From an uncultured Eubacterium sp. (GTDB lineage Bacteria > Bacillota > Clostridia > Oscillospirales > Acutalibacteraceae), in NCBI GenBank assembly GCA_900539325.1, contig UQCC01000005.1:83483-147482 (forward strand): a stretch of 64,000 bases of DNA, given 5' to 3'. The translations under genes were made by a program, and so were the position numbers. How positions within the stretch are numbered: position 1 is the stretch's first letter; each line of letters begins with the position of its first letter. Below are positions 18,453 through 27,783 of this stretch, piece by piece. Under the pieces are notes generated by a model that did no database searches, was not told the origin of the DNA, and worked only from the letters and a program-made list of their open reading frames with translations.

Positions 18453-19942
18453 TCCGCCTTATGACCTCCGACTTGATTGTTGCGTTCTACGGTTGTGGCA
18501 CAATCCTGTAAATTTGTGCCCTTTAAAATTGCGTTTTTGCCATAGCGTTTTTGAATACGGAGCATTGCATTTTGTAGGCTTCGCTCTTTTTTGAGAGCGT
18601 CCTCCTCGGCTTTGATTTTGGAATAATCGGTAAACAAATCAAGTTGAACATTGTCGGGTTCCGTCTTATTTTCATCGGTTATATGATTTGCGCAAATACT
18701 GACTTTGCGAACGGAAAGACTGCGGTCGGCAATCCTGTAAAACACATCCATAGCGGCATTTACAACAAGCTTTGATGACGAAGTAAGGCGATTGATATTG
18801 CTTGTTCCGTGAGCGTGCTTGGGAATTTTTCTGCCGTAGCCGTCCACGGTGATTTCGCCCTTATAGCCTTTCTTTATATTTTCCGTATCATAATTAAGAG
18901 TGAGAACAATTTGATTGGTAGTTACCTTTTTATCCACCAAATCAAGAGCCAGAAGTTCTGCCATTTCACGCACGATAACGGCGGTTTCGTCAAAACTGTA
19001 CGGACGGGTAAGTACCTGACCCGAACTGATACTTTTGGTGTCGGGCTTATATGATTTTACATCCTCTATGGTGCAAGGTTCCCAGCCCCACGCATGGTCT
19101 ATGAGAAGTTCGGCATTAATTCCGAAAAGTTTATACAGCAAATTTTCGTTGTAAAATTCCGTGTCACTCCCGATTGAGCATTTTGCAATATCGCCCATAG
19201 TATAAATGCCGACGCTTTCAAGCCTTTTGCCGATGCCTCTGCCGACACGCCAAAAATCGGTAATCGGACGATAATTCCACAACTGCCTGCGATAAGACAG
19301 TTCGTCAAGTTTGGCAATACGAACGCCGTCTTTATCTGCCTCAATATGCTTTGCGACTATATCCATTGCCACCTTGGCAAGGTACATATTTGTGCCGATG
19401 CCTGCGGTTGCGGTTATGCCTGTTTCGGCAAGAACGGCTTTTATCATATCCATAGCAAGTTGATGTGCCGTAACACCTCTTGAACGAAGATAATTTGTTG
19501 CGTCTATAAACACCTCGTCAATCGAATAAACCAAAATATCCTCGGGTGACACAAAATTTGAATATATGGCAAAAATCCTGTTACTGTACTTTTTGTAAAG
19601 GTTCATTCTCGGCGGAGCAACGATATATGACAGTTTCAAATAATCATCATTGAGTTCATCGGCATTGTACGATTCACCTTTAAAATCGGCATAATTTATA
19701 TTAAGTTTGCGGTTATTGTTAACCTGCTTTACACGCTCAACAACTTCAAAAAGCCTTGCTCTGCCCGGAATACCGTGAGCCTTCAGCGACGGCGATACGG
19801 CAAGGCAAATCGTTTTTTCGGTTCTTCCCTCATCAGCAACAACAAGATTGTTTTTCAGCGGGTCAAGTCCTCGCTCAACGCACTCCACAGAGGCATAAAA
19901 CGACTTTAAATCTATTGCGATATATGTTTTTTGCTTTGCCAT
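18449..19942 (-). CDS. Y-family DNA polymerase (UmuC/UvrX-like)
   Basis: Translesion polymerase of 497 residues. The start at 19942 has GCGGAGGTG about 8 bases upstream; the frame is open to 20050, but that part looks non-coding. Catalytic motifs are AIDLKSFYASVE (first metal-binding Asp) and YSIDEVFIDAT (Asp-Glu pair), followed by the helix-hairpin-helix thumb (VGRGIGKRLESVGIYTMGDIAK) and little-finger domain. The C-terminus forms an operon with yolD. A TATAAT/TTGCTT promoter with an overlapping half LexA-like box lies upstream, which fits SOS induction. Confidence 0.9.
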   Translation of the reverse strand: MAKQKTYIAIDLKSFYASVECVERGLDPLKNNLVVADEGRTEKTICLAVSPSLKAHGIPGRARLFEVVERVKQVNNNRKLNINYADFKGESYNADELNDDYLKLSYIVAPPRMNLYKKYSNRIFAIYSNFVSPEDILVYSIDEVFIDATNYLRSRGVTAHQLAMDMIKAVLAETGITATAGIGTNMYLAKVAMDIVAKHIEADKDGVRIAKLDELSYRRQLWNYRPITDFWRVGRGIGKRLESVGIYTMGDIAKCSIGSDTEFYNENLLYKLFGINAELLIDHAWGWEPCTIEDVKSYKPDTKSISSGQVLTRPYSFDETAVIVREMAELLALDLVDKKVTTNQIVLTLNYDTENIKKGYKGEITVDGYGRKIPKHAHGTSNINRLTSSSKLVVNAAMDVFYRIADRSLSVRKVSICANHITDENKTEPDNVQLDLFTDYSKIKAEEDALKKERSLQNAMLRIQKRYGKNAILKGTNLQDCATTVERNNQVGGHKAE

Positions 19943-19982
19943 AAAATGCACCTCCGCAGAAATATTATTTAACGCTAAACAC

Positions 19983-20022
19983 ATTATAACATAAAAAATT
20001 GAAAAAGCAATACAAATGTTCG
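19983..20022 (-). promoter_or_regulatory. predicted promoter of the Y-family polymerase with a degenerate LexA/DinR-like box
   Basis: On the minus strand: TTGCTT (20010-20005), 16-base spacer, TATAAT (19988-19983). CGAACATTTGTATTG (20022-20008) overlaps the -35 box. The left half matches the Firmicute LexA consensus CGAAC-N4-GTTCG, the right half does not, so regulation by LexA is only suggested. Confidence 0.42.
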
Positions 20023-20039
20023 ATTTTATTTTTAACAAT

Positions 20040-20103
20040 GAAAAAAGCACGCTTCTTTGCGTGCTTAAATCATTCCATTGCCTCTCTGCTAACTGTTGTC
20101 AAT
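20040..20103 (-). ncRNA. predicted short transcript of about 64 nt (function unknown)
   Basis: A consensus promoter (20138-20110) is followed after about 40 bases by a strong intrinsic terminator with stem AAGCACGC (20045-20052) and GCGTGCTT (20059-20066) and six T on the minus strand. No reading frame longer than a few codons fits between them. The unit is separate from the LRR-dockerin gene, which has its own terminator at 20205. It could be a small RNA or a leader for the polymerase gene starting at 19942. Confidence 0.45.
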
Positions 20104-20109
20104 ACATTA

Positions 20110-20138
20110 ATACTATAACAAACGGTGCATTTTGTCAA
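20110..20138 (-). promoter_or_regulatory. predicted promoter of the short transcript
   Basis: On the minus strand: TTGACA (20138-20133), 17-base spacer, TAGTAT (20115-20110). A TATAGT hexamer also fits with a 15-base spacer. Confidence 0.55.
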
Positions 20139-20204
20139 TTATATACAATTTTATTAATAATTTGTTTAGAGTTTTGTTGAAAATGTTTGACAAAGAAGCG
20201 AAAA

Positions 20205-20233
20205 GAAAAAGCCGAGGATAATCCCCGGCTTTT
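20205..20233 (-). terminator. intrinsic terminator after the LRR-dockerin gene
   Basis: GCCGAGGAT (20211-20219) pairs with ATCCCCGGC (20221-20229), with A-runs upstream and T-runs downstream. It can work on either strand; it lies 46 bases after the stop codon. Confidence 0.8.
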
Positions 20234-20278
20234 CCTTTCTTAACTACCCATATATTAAGCTAAAAGCATAATACCGAA

Positions 20279-23200
20279 TTATTTTTGAATTGTTACAAGC
20301 TCATACTTATAGGTTTTAGCATCAGTGCCCATAAAGCTCATAACAATTACTCTGTCCTTTGCATTGATATAACCGTCATGATTGAGGTCGCAATAATCAA
20401 GATACGCAAGGTCATTTTTGCTTGTTGACATAACATAGCTGAACATTTCGGCATCTGTTTCGTCAATTTTGCCGTCCTTATTAAAATCACAGCCGACTAT
20501 TGAAACAGGCGTTGCAAAATTAATATCTTCGTCCTCAACCTTTATGCCGATTGTACGAGTATAGCCATAAGCATATTTGATTTGTGCGGTATAAGCTCCT
20601 GTTTCGATTTTGAACGAGAAGCGTCCGTCATCATCGCTCGATGCAACAGTTTTGCCGTCTATAACAATATCCGCACGCCTTACAGGGGCATTGTATTTTT
20701 TGGTTTCACCGGTTTCGATAACGATTGTGCCGCTGACGGTGTATTGTTTTACCGCTTCGCTCGGTTGGAGAGGTTCGGTATATTCACAATATGTTTTTTG
20801 ACAATTTGTGCAGGTATACTGCTTTACGCCCTTTGTACCGACACCTGCCGGAATATCTGCCGTCAGCACATAATTATGGCCCAAAGCAGGTTTGTGAATT
20901 TCATCAAGAAGTTCCGAACAGAATTCGCACACTCCGATAATATAGCCGTCATTTTCACAATCGGCATCGTAGACTGTAAGATATTCAATTCTACCGTGAC
21001 CGTTTTTGCAAATATCAACATATTTGCCGTCGGAATCAATTTGTGCGTCACAAACATTACCGAATTGTGAAAGCTGATAAATCTTATAATCTATATAATT
21101 ATCCTGTGCAAAGCTGAGAGCCTTTGAACCTGCAAGAGTGTGAATTTTCAGTCCCTTGGCAGGGAATCCGAGCCAAAACGCATCTATTTGGGTTGTCGTT
21201 CTCCACACAAAAATGTTTTGAAGATTTTTGCACGCAAATGCACTTTCACCGATTGAAATAACATTTCTCGGAACAACAACATTTTTAAGTGAATCACAAT
21301 ACGCAAAGGTATATTTGTTAACTTTGCTGATTGAAGTCGGAAGAATAACGGTTTCAAGCTTCTTACACTCATAAAATGCGTAACTGCCAATTGAACTAAC
21401 CTTTGACGGAATATCTGCGCCGATAAGACTTGAGCAACCGTCAAACGCATGGTCACCGATTGTACGCAAACCGGAGCCGAAAATCACTCGTCTTAAATTC
21501 TTTGCACCCTTAAAAGCATAATAGTCTATTTCGGTAACGGAATCAGGTAGTACGACCTGAATTGCCTTTGAATTTTCAAAAGCCGAAGAAGAAATCACAG
21601 TTGTGCCGTCTTTAATAATCGGTCTGTATGTATTTGGATTTGCAAAAACAAGAGTTTTGCCGTAATAGACATTGCCCTCATAGACATACATATTTTTATT
21701 TTCGGGACTTACTGTTATTTTTTTAACATATGTCATTTCCGGAAGCCTTGGAACTTCTTTAAAGGCACAGTTTTTGCCAAAATAGATTGAAGAAATTTTA
21801 AGCTTATTTCCAAAAGTGTCGGTAAGAGCGCTGAAATCAGGTTCTGTTACATCATCTCCGACAACAAGTTCAATACCCGTTGTGCTAAAGCCTATGTTAT
21901 AAAAGGCGTCCGACCATGCCGATAATGACAAATCATCACTGTAATTTCGATTAAGAGTAATTGATGTGCAAAACGGCATATTGGCAAACGCCTGTCTGCC
22001 GATGCGTTTTTCACCGTTGATAATAATCTTTTTAACGCCTACGCAATTATAAAACGCTTCGTGTTCAACATTTGTAACTGTTGACGGAATATTGATTTCT
22101 TCAATTCCCGAGCAATTACGAAAAGCCTCATAATCGATACTTGTTACATTTCCGTAATCAATTTCTTTGAGCGATGTGCAATTTTCAAACGCACCGTTTG
22201 AAACACTTTTCGCTCCGCCGAGAGAGATTTTTTTGAGCGAACGACAATTCTTAAAAGCATTTGTCGAAATGTATTGAACCGTTTGAGGAACGGTAAGCAC
22301 TTCAAGTCTGTTGCAATTTTGGAAACCGCTAACAGTTTTGACGGTCGGTGAAAATCTTATATACTTGGGATTGATTACTTCAAATGAATAATCCGGATTT
22401 ATAACACCTGAGCAGAGATATAATGTGTCAATTTGAAGGTTTAAATCCTGCAAATTTCTGCCGTCGGTTGTGTAGAATGTACCCTCATTATTTGGATGAA
22501 GCACATATGCGTCTTTCATATCGTATCCGTGTTCAACATACAAAGTTTTTGTGTCGGCAAAATAGTGCCACTTGGTTCTGTATGTATAATCAACATATCC
22601 CGAAACATCGGCGTTGCTGTCATCGCCCATAAAGATAAGACTTGTTTTTTCTGCATAATCAAAGCCTTTTGACTCAACAGGCGCATCAATAATGACAAAG
22701 CATTCGGTTTGAACACGGGAGCCTGATTTTAATGTTATGCGGTTGCCCTTTGAATCAAAACCTATGGCATTGTTTGCACTGTTTTTGCCCTCAAAATAAA
22801 TATTTGTTTGAGGATTGTTGATTTTTACTTTCCAAAGTGAAAGGCAATCTGTGAACGCTGATTTTCCGATTGATACGACCGACTGCGGAACTTCAACAGA
22901 CTTGATTGCACTTGAATAAAAAGCACCGTCACCGATGGTTTTCAAATTCTTTGGCAATTTGATTTCAGAAAGCTTTTTGCAATTTGCAAAAGCATAATTG
23001 CCTATTGCTTCAACCTTGGTATCCGACAAATCGAATGAATTAACATTTGAGCCGTAAAAGGCATTTGCACCTATTGACGAAAGATTGGCTGAAATCTTAA
23101 ACTTTTTTGCCTTAATATTTCTGAAAGCATTTGAACCGATTGAAGTTAATGTGTTCGGGAGCGACACAGACTGCACATCAATACCGTAATCGGTAAAGAA

Positions 23201-25192
23201 TACATCTGCTCCAACGCCTGTAATGCCCTCTGTCAAAACGATGGAGGTCAACGCCTTGTTTGACAAATAAGACGCAAGATTAAGGGCTTTGCCTGCGGAT
23301 GTTTTGAATGTAGATGTAAGCTCGCCGTTGCCTGTAACAAAGAAGCGGTTTGTTGAGTCGTCATACTGCCAACTGCCGTTTGCCCATGTGCCGTGATTTG
23401 ATGAATCGGTTTGAGAACCGCCGTCCGGTGTATCAACATAATCTTCAAGAGGAACAAGCGTTATTCCGTACACACTGGCATATCTTGAAACACCGTTCCA
23501 AATTTTATCGCCGTTTTCATCTGTTTTTGCATCATTGCCGTAAATTTCGGTAAGATAAGTTTTGCTGCTGTCATCGCCTGCATAAAACGGATTGACGCTT
23601 GCGTTTATTCCCTCTTCGCCAAGAACAATAACGGTTTTGAGGTTTACATCATTTTTAAAAGCGCCGTCGCGTGTTTCTATTACCGACTTAGGGAAGACAA
23701 ATTTTGTAAGATTCAAACAATCCGAAAAAGCATATTTATCAATAATCTTAAGCTGCGAATTTGAAGAAAACGAAACCTTGCTCAACGGTGTATTTTTAAA
23801 CGCTCCGCTATAAATAGTATCAACACCGTCAGGAATGATAATTGATTTGAGTGCCGTGTTGCAAAACGCACGGTTTGAAATGTATCGCAATGTGCTTGGA
23901 AGAATTATTTTTTCAAGCGTAGTCAAATCACGAAACGCATAATCGCCAAGGCTTAATTCTGTATTTGCAGAAAGGTCAAGTTCCTTAACATTTGTGTTTG
24001 TAAAAGCATAAGAACCAATATATTTTACAGATGACGGAACAGAGGTAAAACTTAGTTGCGGATTATCGGCAAAAGCCTTGTATCCGATATATGTAACATT
24101 GTTCGGAATGGAAATACCGCTAAGTTTCGGACAAGAATTAAAGCCTGAAAGATAGGTTGTTTTTTCGTTAAGTTTGACTGATGCAAGTTCTTCACATCCG
24201 CTAAATGCAAAGTCGTTAATAACTGTAATATTTGTTTTTGTAAAATCAAGAGCTGTAACACCTGTTGACGAAAATGCGGAGCTGTTGATATATGTTACGG
24301 TTGACGGAAGAAAGTCAATATTTTTGATATTAGGGCAATTTGAGAACATTGCTTCACTGACAATTTTTAAGTTATTCGGCAAAGTCACCTTTGAAATCGG
24401 CGTATTCTCAAATGTATCTTTTCCGATACTTGTAACCGATTGAGGAACACTTGCCTCTTTGATATTTGAATAAGCAAAAGCATAATCACCAATATCAGTT
24501 TCGGTTTGATTGAAGGTTATGCTTTCAAGAGAAGAATGGTAAAAAAGGCTCTTTTCTATTCTCTTAACCTTTGACGGCACGGTAAACGAAAGTATACCGC
24601 TGTACATAAAGGCTTCTTCACCGATTGATGTTACCGTATCGGGCAAAGCATATTCCTGTGCAGGACAGAAATAAAACGCATTTTTTCCGAGTGTTTGAAG
24701 TTGTGAGCCTTCCTCAAATTCAACGGTTTTGATGTTTTTATAAATTCTGCCCGAAACATGGGAATTGAAATTCACCGTATCTTTGCCGATAACAAGATGT
24801 TCAAAATCAAAGGTGCAATACTGCTCTTTTGTTGTACCGTTATCGTCAATTTCGGAATAAAGCGGAAGCGGAGCATCGCCCTTTTGATATGTTGCATAAC
24901 CGCTATCCTTTGTAAAAACACAGGAATAGGCATTATGTGAGCTTTCAATATTTTCACCGTTGATGTAAACGGTTTTGGTGCTTGCGTCATAATTCCAGAC
25001 ACAATACTCATTTTCACCGCTTACACTCTGTTCGCTCGGCAAAACAACGATAGGGTTATATTTAACTCCGTCTGCCAAGTCCTGGTAAAAGTCATAATCA
25101 TCCTGACTATAAGCAAGAACTTCAACAGGCAGTGCGGATATTGTCATAATAGCCGAAATAAAAACGGCAAGTAATTTTTTTAAGGTAGTCAT
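20279..25192 (-). CDS. secreted BspA-type leucine-rich-repeat protein with C-terminal dockerin
   Basis: Protein of 1637 residues. A signal peptide (about 1-27, ending LPVEVLAYS) is followed by three blocks of LRR_5/BspA repeats separated by non-repeat linkers. Repeats follow the pattern SIG-xAF-xxCxxLxxVxLPxxVxxI. A Cys-rich segment (about 1390-1480) with CEFCSELLDE and CTNCQKTY comes next, then a carboxypeptidase-regulatory-like beta domain. The end is a type I dockerin with two calcium loops, DFNKDGKIDETD and DLNHDGYINAKD. Dockerins bind cohesins on scaffoldins, so the protein is probably docked into a cell-surface complex. No catalytic domain is seen; a binding or adhesion role is likely. 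It lies directly downstream of a sigma/anti-sigma pair. Confidence 0.9.
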   Translation of the reverse strand: MTTLKKLLAVFISAIMTISALPVEVLAYSQDDYDFYQDLADGVKYNPIVVLPSEQSVSGENEYCVWNYDASTKTVYINGENIESSHNAYSCVFTKDSGYATYQKGDAPLPLYSEIDDNGTTKEQYCTFDFEHLVIGKDTVNFNSHVSGRIYKNIKTVEFEEGSQLQTLGKNAFYFCPAQEYALPDTVTSIGEEAFMYSGILSFTVPSKVKRIEKSLFYHSSLESITFNQTETDIGDYAFAYSNIKEASVPQSVTSIGKDTFENTPISKVTLPNNLKIVSEAMFSNCPNIKNIDFLPSTVTYINSSAFSSTGVTALDFTKTNITVINDFAFSGCEELASVKLNEKTTYLSGFNSCPKLSGISIPNNVTYIGYKAFADNPQLSFTSVPSSVKYIGSYAFTNTNVKELDLSANTELSLGDYAFRDLTTLEKIILPSTLRYISNRAFCNTALKSIIIPDGVDTIYSGAFKNTPLSKVSFSSNSQLKIIDKYAFSDCLNLTKFVFPKSVIETRDGAFKNDVNLKTVIVLGEEGINASVNPFYAGDDSSKTYLTEIYGNDAKTDENGDKIWNGVSRYASVYGITLVPLEDYVDTPDGGSQTDSSNHGTWANGSWQYDDSTNRFFVTGNGELTSTFKTSAGKALNLASYLSNKALTSIVLTEGITGVGADVFFTDYGIDVQSVSLPNTLTSIGSNAFRNIKAKKFKISANLSSIGANAFYGSNVNSFDLSDTKVEAIGNYAFANCKKLSEIKLPKNLKTIGDGAFYSSAIKSVEVPQSVVSIGKSAFTDCLSLWKVKINNPQTNIYFEGKNSANNAIGFDSKGNRITLKSGSRVQTECFVIIDAPVESKGFDYAEKTSLIFMGDDSNADVSGYVDYTYRTKWHYFADTKTLYVEHGYDMKDAYVLHPNNEGTFYTTDGRNLQDLNLQIDTLYLCSGVINPDYSFEVINPKYIRFSPTVKTVSGFQNCNRLEVLTVPQTVQYISTNAFKNCRSLKKISLGGAKSVSNGAFENCTSLKEIDYGNVTSIDYEAFRNCSGIEEINIPSTVTNVEHEAFYNCVGVKKIIINGEKRIGRQAFANMPFCTSITLNRNYSDDLSLSAWSDAFYNIGFSTTGIELVVGDDVTEPDFSALTDTFGNKLKISSIYFGKNCAFKEVPRLPEMTYVKKITVSPENKNMYVYEGNVYYGKTLVFANPNTYRPIIKDGTTVISSSAFENSKAIQVVLPDSVTEIDYYAFKGAKNLRRVIFGSGLRTIGDHAFDGCSSLIGADIPSKVSSIGSYAFYECKKLETVILPTSISKVNKYTFAYCDSLKNVVVPRNVISIGESAFACKNLQNIFVWRTTTQIDAFWLGFPAKGLKIHTLAGSKALSFAQDNYIDYKIYQLSQFGNVCDAQIDSDGKYVDICKNGHGRIEYLTVYDADCENDGYIIGVCEFCSELLDEIHKPALGHNYVLTADIPAGVGTKGVKQYTCTNCQKTYCEYTEPLQPSEAVKQYTVSGTIVIETGETKKYNAPVRRADIVIDGKTVASSDDDGRFSFKIETGAYTAQIKYAYGYTRTIGIKVEDEDINFATPVSIVGCDFNKDGKIDETDAEMFSYVMSTSKNDLAYLDYCDLNHDGYINAKDRVIVMSFMGTDAKTYKYELVTIQK

Positions 25193-25244
25193 AATAATTC
25201 TCCTTTTCTTTGGAACAATCTGTTCCTGCGATGATTAAACAAAC

Positions 25245-25265
25245 AATCTGATTCTAAATCAGATT
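25245..25265 (-). terminator. perfect hairpin across the stop codon of the LRR membrane protein gene
   Basis: AATCTGATT (25245-25253) pairs with AATCAGATT (25257-25265) around a 3-base loop and is followed on the minus strand by GTTTGTTT. It may terminate or attenuate transcription between the putative anti-sigma gene and the LRR-dockerin gene. A second small inverted repeat, GGAACA-N3-TGTTCC, lies at 25212-25226, in the 5' leader of the dockerin gene. Confidence 0.5.
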
Positions 25266-27227
25266 ATATTTAACACCGCTTTTGACAGCAAGTTCATAAG
25301 CAGTGCTGTTTTCTATAACATTAAAAGTAACACGGTTTCCGAAATAAAACGCATTGTCACAAATTTCTGCAGTTTTGCTTTTAACCGTAATCGTTCGCAG
25401 ATTTGTAGAATAAAAAGCATACTCGCCGATATATTCCACACTCTCCGGAATTGTAACTTCCTGCGAATCGACGCTCTTGAACGCACCCTGTTCTATACGC
25501 ATAACGCCGTTTTCGATAATCACTTTCTGCATATCAACGCCATTAAAGCAATAAGCCGGCACGGTTTTGATATTTGACGGAACCGTTACCGAGGTTATGC
25601 CCTTGCAATTATCAAACGAACGCTCACCGAGTGATTTAAAGCTTGTGCCGACATCACCGAATTTTGCATTGTGACAATAAGCAAATGCCCCATCGTCGGC
25701 ATTTTCAATTTGAGGTGCTGTGTCAAATTTCATCAGTTTGTCCTCTGCAAACGCATAAAAACCGACATTTACAATACTTCCCGCGCCGTTAAGTTTGATG
25801 AATTTTGAGCATTTATTGAATGCCATATCCTCAACGGTATCAACCTTGCCTGCAAGGGTGACGGTTCTGAGCGAAGAACAATTATTACAAAGTCTTTCGG
25901 GAACTGTTGTAAGAGCCTTGGGAACGATAAGAGTTCTCAAATTTGTGTTTTCAAAAGCAGCTGTGCCCAGTTTAAATAATTCATCACTGAAATTAACGCT
26001 TTGAAGTGCACTGTCCTTAAACGCATTGTTACCAATACTTACAGCATTGGGGACATTACAGGATTTAAGGTTTTTAGCGTTTTCAAATGCACTTTGATGT
26101 ACAGTTTTTATGCTATCGGATGAAAACGAGGATATAGTGCTGTTTTCAAATGCTCTTGAGGTTATGGCAATCACCGGTTTGCCGTCAATTTCATTTATAG
26201 TTAAATCTGTATCATTTCCCTTATAAGCGCAAATATAAGCGCCCTTATCGGTGAGAAGATAATTCCAATCTTCATTTGAGCAAATGTCCGATATTCTGGT
26301 GTTCTCATCAGGTCGAACGGTTATATTTACATTTACGGTACAAGCCTTATAAGTTATCGACAAGGTATAATCGGCTGTGACATCCATATCGAGGTTCTTG
26401 CTGTATGCACAATCATCAAGCGATACCGATTTTTCGGTTTTATCACTGTATTTTGCAAAAATTTTCAAGCCGTCATAAGAAAGCTTTTCGCCGTAAATAT
26501 AAGCGGTCTTAAAATTCTCAAATTCTGCCCTGATGCCGACAAGCTGAGGCAAATCGGTATCTGCATAAGGGTCGGTGGGTTCTTCCCTTTCCTCGGTTTT
26601 ATTAATCTCCTTTTTATTTGTAGTGGTTATTTTTGATGTATGATGTTCTGTTTTTACTTCGGCCTCGGAAGCTTTCAAAGTTGTTGCCACAGATTTTTCA
26701 GATTCGGTATTACCGACATTTGCTTTTGTTGTGCTTTCTTCAAAAATCTGTGCAGTTGTTGCGGCGGATGTACCGGTTTCATCAACCGGGACATAAATCT
26801 TGGTAGTCAGCTCGCCTTTTTTATCGTTATGAATAAATGAAGAAATTGCGCTTGTAACATTGCCGATAAAATCAATACCGGTTACGGATTTAACAGCAGC
26901 ATTAACGGTAAAGGTTCCTGTTGCAATCATTGCGGCAATAATAGCCACACGAAGTGCTCTGTTGAGTGATTTCCAGGAATTACGCTTTGGGTTAACGATT
27001 TTCTTAATTGCATTTGTCGAAAGAACTACACGAAGGACAGGAGATGTATATTTATGCTCCTGAAGTTCATCAATAAGATTTACGCACTCATCAATCAAAT
27101 CACAATCGGGATTTAACTTTATTAGTTCCTCATCGATTACAGTATTTAAAAAATCAATTAAATCCTGATTTGATCTTGAATCGTTAAAAACAGCTTGAAG
27201 TGTTTTTGCATTTACCGTTATATTCAT
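25254..27227 (-). CDS. putative transmembrane anti-sigma factor with extracellular Ig-like and LRR domains
   Basis: Protein of 657 residues. An N-terminal, mainly helical cytoplasmic part (about 1-85, with CDLIDECVNLIDELQ) is followed by one membrane helix (about 90-110) and a Ser/Thr/Lys/Glu-rich linker. Outside come a bacterial Ig-like domain (about 220-310, with YIYGEKLSYDGLKIFAKYSD) and LRR_5 repeats to the end. It starts one base after the ECF sigma stop codon, with AAAGGAGG inside the sigma gene. Topology and coupling suggest that the N-terminal part holds the sigma factor while the LRRs sense an outside ligand, comparable in logic to RsgI of Clostridium thermocellum. No standard zinc anti-sigma motif is seen, so the role is inferred. 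Confidence 0.75.
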   Translation of the reverse strand: MNITVNAKTLQAVFNDSRSNQDLIDFLNTVIDEELIKLNPDCDLIDECVNLIDELQEHKYTSPVLRVVLSTNAIKKIVNPKRNSWKSLNRALRVAIIAAMIATGTFTVNAAVKSVTGIDFIGNVTSAISSFIHNDKKGELTTKIYVPVDETGTSAATTAQIFEESTTKANVGNTESEKSVATTLKASEAEVKTEHHTSKITTTNKKEINKTEEREEPTDPYADTDLPQLVGIRAEFENFKTAYIYGEKLSYDGLKIFAKYSDKTEKSVSLDDCAYSKNLDMDVTADYTLSITYKACTVNVNITVRPDENTRISDICSNEDWNYLLTDKGAYICAYKGNDTDLTINEIDGKPVIAITSRAFENSTISSFSSDSIKTVHQSAFENAKNLKSCNVPNAVSIGNNAFKDSALQSVNFSDELFKLGTAAFENTNLRTLIVPKALTTVPERLCNNCSSLRTVTLAGKVDTVEDMAFNKCSKFIKLNGAGSIVNVGFYAFAEDKLMKFDTAPQIENADDGAFAYCHNAKFGDVGTSFKSLGERSFDNCKGITSVTVPSNIKTVPAYCFNGVDMQKVIIENGVMRIEQGAFKSVDSQEVTIPESVEYIGEYAFYSTNLRTITVKSKTAEICDNAFYFGNRVTFNVIENSTAYELAVKSGVKYNLI

Positions 27228-27228
27228 T

Positions 27229-27783
27229 TTAACTGCCTCCTTTCCTAAATTCCGACAATACCGGGGTGATTGAATTTGTTATCTTTGCTCTTAATCTTGA
27301 TGTTCGCTTGGCAGCGGCGGTAGGTGTGATATCAAGTATTTTTGAGATATCCTTTAGAGATTTGCGTTCCACATATTTCATTTGATAAAGCCGTCGTTCG
27401 TCATCATCAAGAACGGACAGTAAAGCATCTTTTGCTTTATCAATATCAACATCGTCGGGTTCTATTCGTTCTTCTACCTCTTTTTCTATGTATACTGCCA
27501 CATTTTCGGCATCATCAAGATTTTTTGTATGCTTGGCATTTTTGAAATATTCCTTTCGTGCACGAAGCATCATATTGTTTGCAGTCTGATAGAGAAATGC
27601 TCGTGGATTTTCAAATTTTTCACCGTCAAGAAGTTTTCGATAAAACACACAAAATGCTTCCTGTACACAATCGCCTGCGAAATCCGAAGCTTCCTCAAGT
27701 CGCACGGCACAGAATTTTTCAAGCTGTTTACTGTACTTTTCAAAATACAGTTCAAACTGCTCGTCTGCATAAGACTTACCCAC
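27229..27783 (-). CDS. ECF-type RNA polymerase sigma factor
   Basis: Sigma-70 family protein of 184 residues with region 2 (FAGDCVQEAFCVFYRKL, then NPRAFLYQTANNMMLRARKEYF) and region 4 (DERRLYQMKYVERKSLKDISKILDITPTAAAKRTSRLRAKI, a helix-turn-helix). The ATG frame starts at 27804, but AAAGGGGGG (27798-27790) lies 6 bases before GTG at 27783, which is the better start. It is coupled to the membrane LRR protein downstream, its likely anti-sigma. Its target promoters are not known. Confidence 0.9.
   Translation of the reverse strand: MGKSYADEQFELYFEKYSKQLEKFCAVRLEEASDFAGDCVQEAFCVFYRKLLDGEKFENPRAFLYQTANNMMLRARKEYFKNAKHTKNLDDAENVAVYIEKEVEERIEPDDVDIDKAKDALLSVLDDDERRLYQMKYVERKSLKDISKILDITPTAAAKRTSRLRAKITNSITPVLSEFRKGGS

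Noticed and set aside
19943..20050. N-terminal extension of the Y-family polymerase (hydrophobic helix-like)
   Set aside because: It covers the predicted promoter; the strong GCGGAGGTG before 19942 and a standard N-terminus favour the shorter start.
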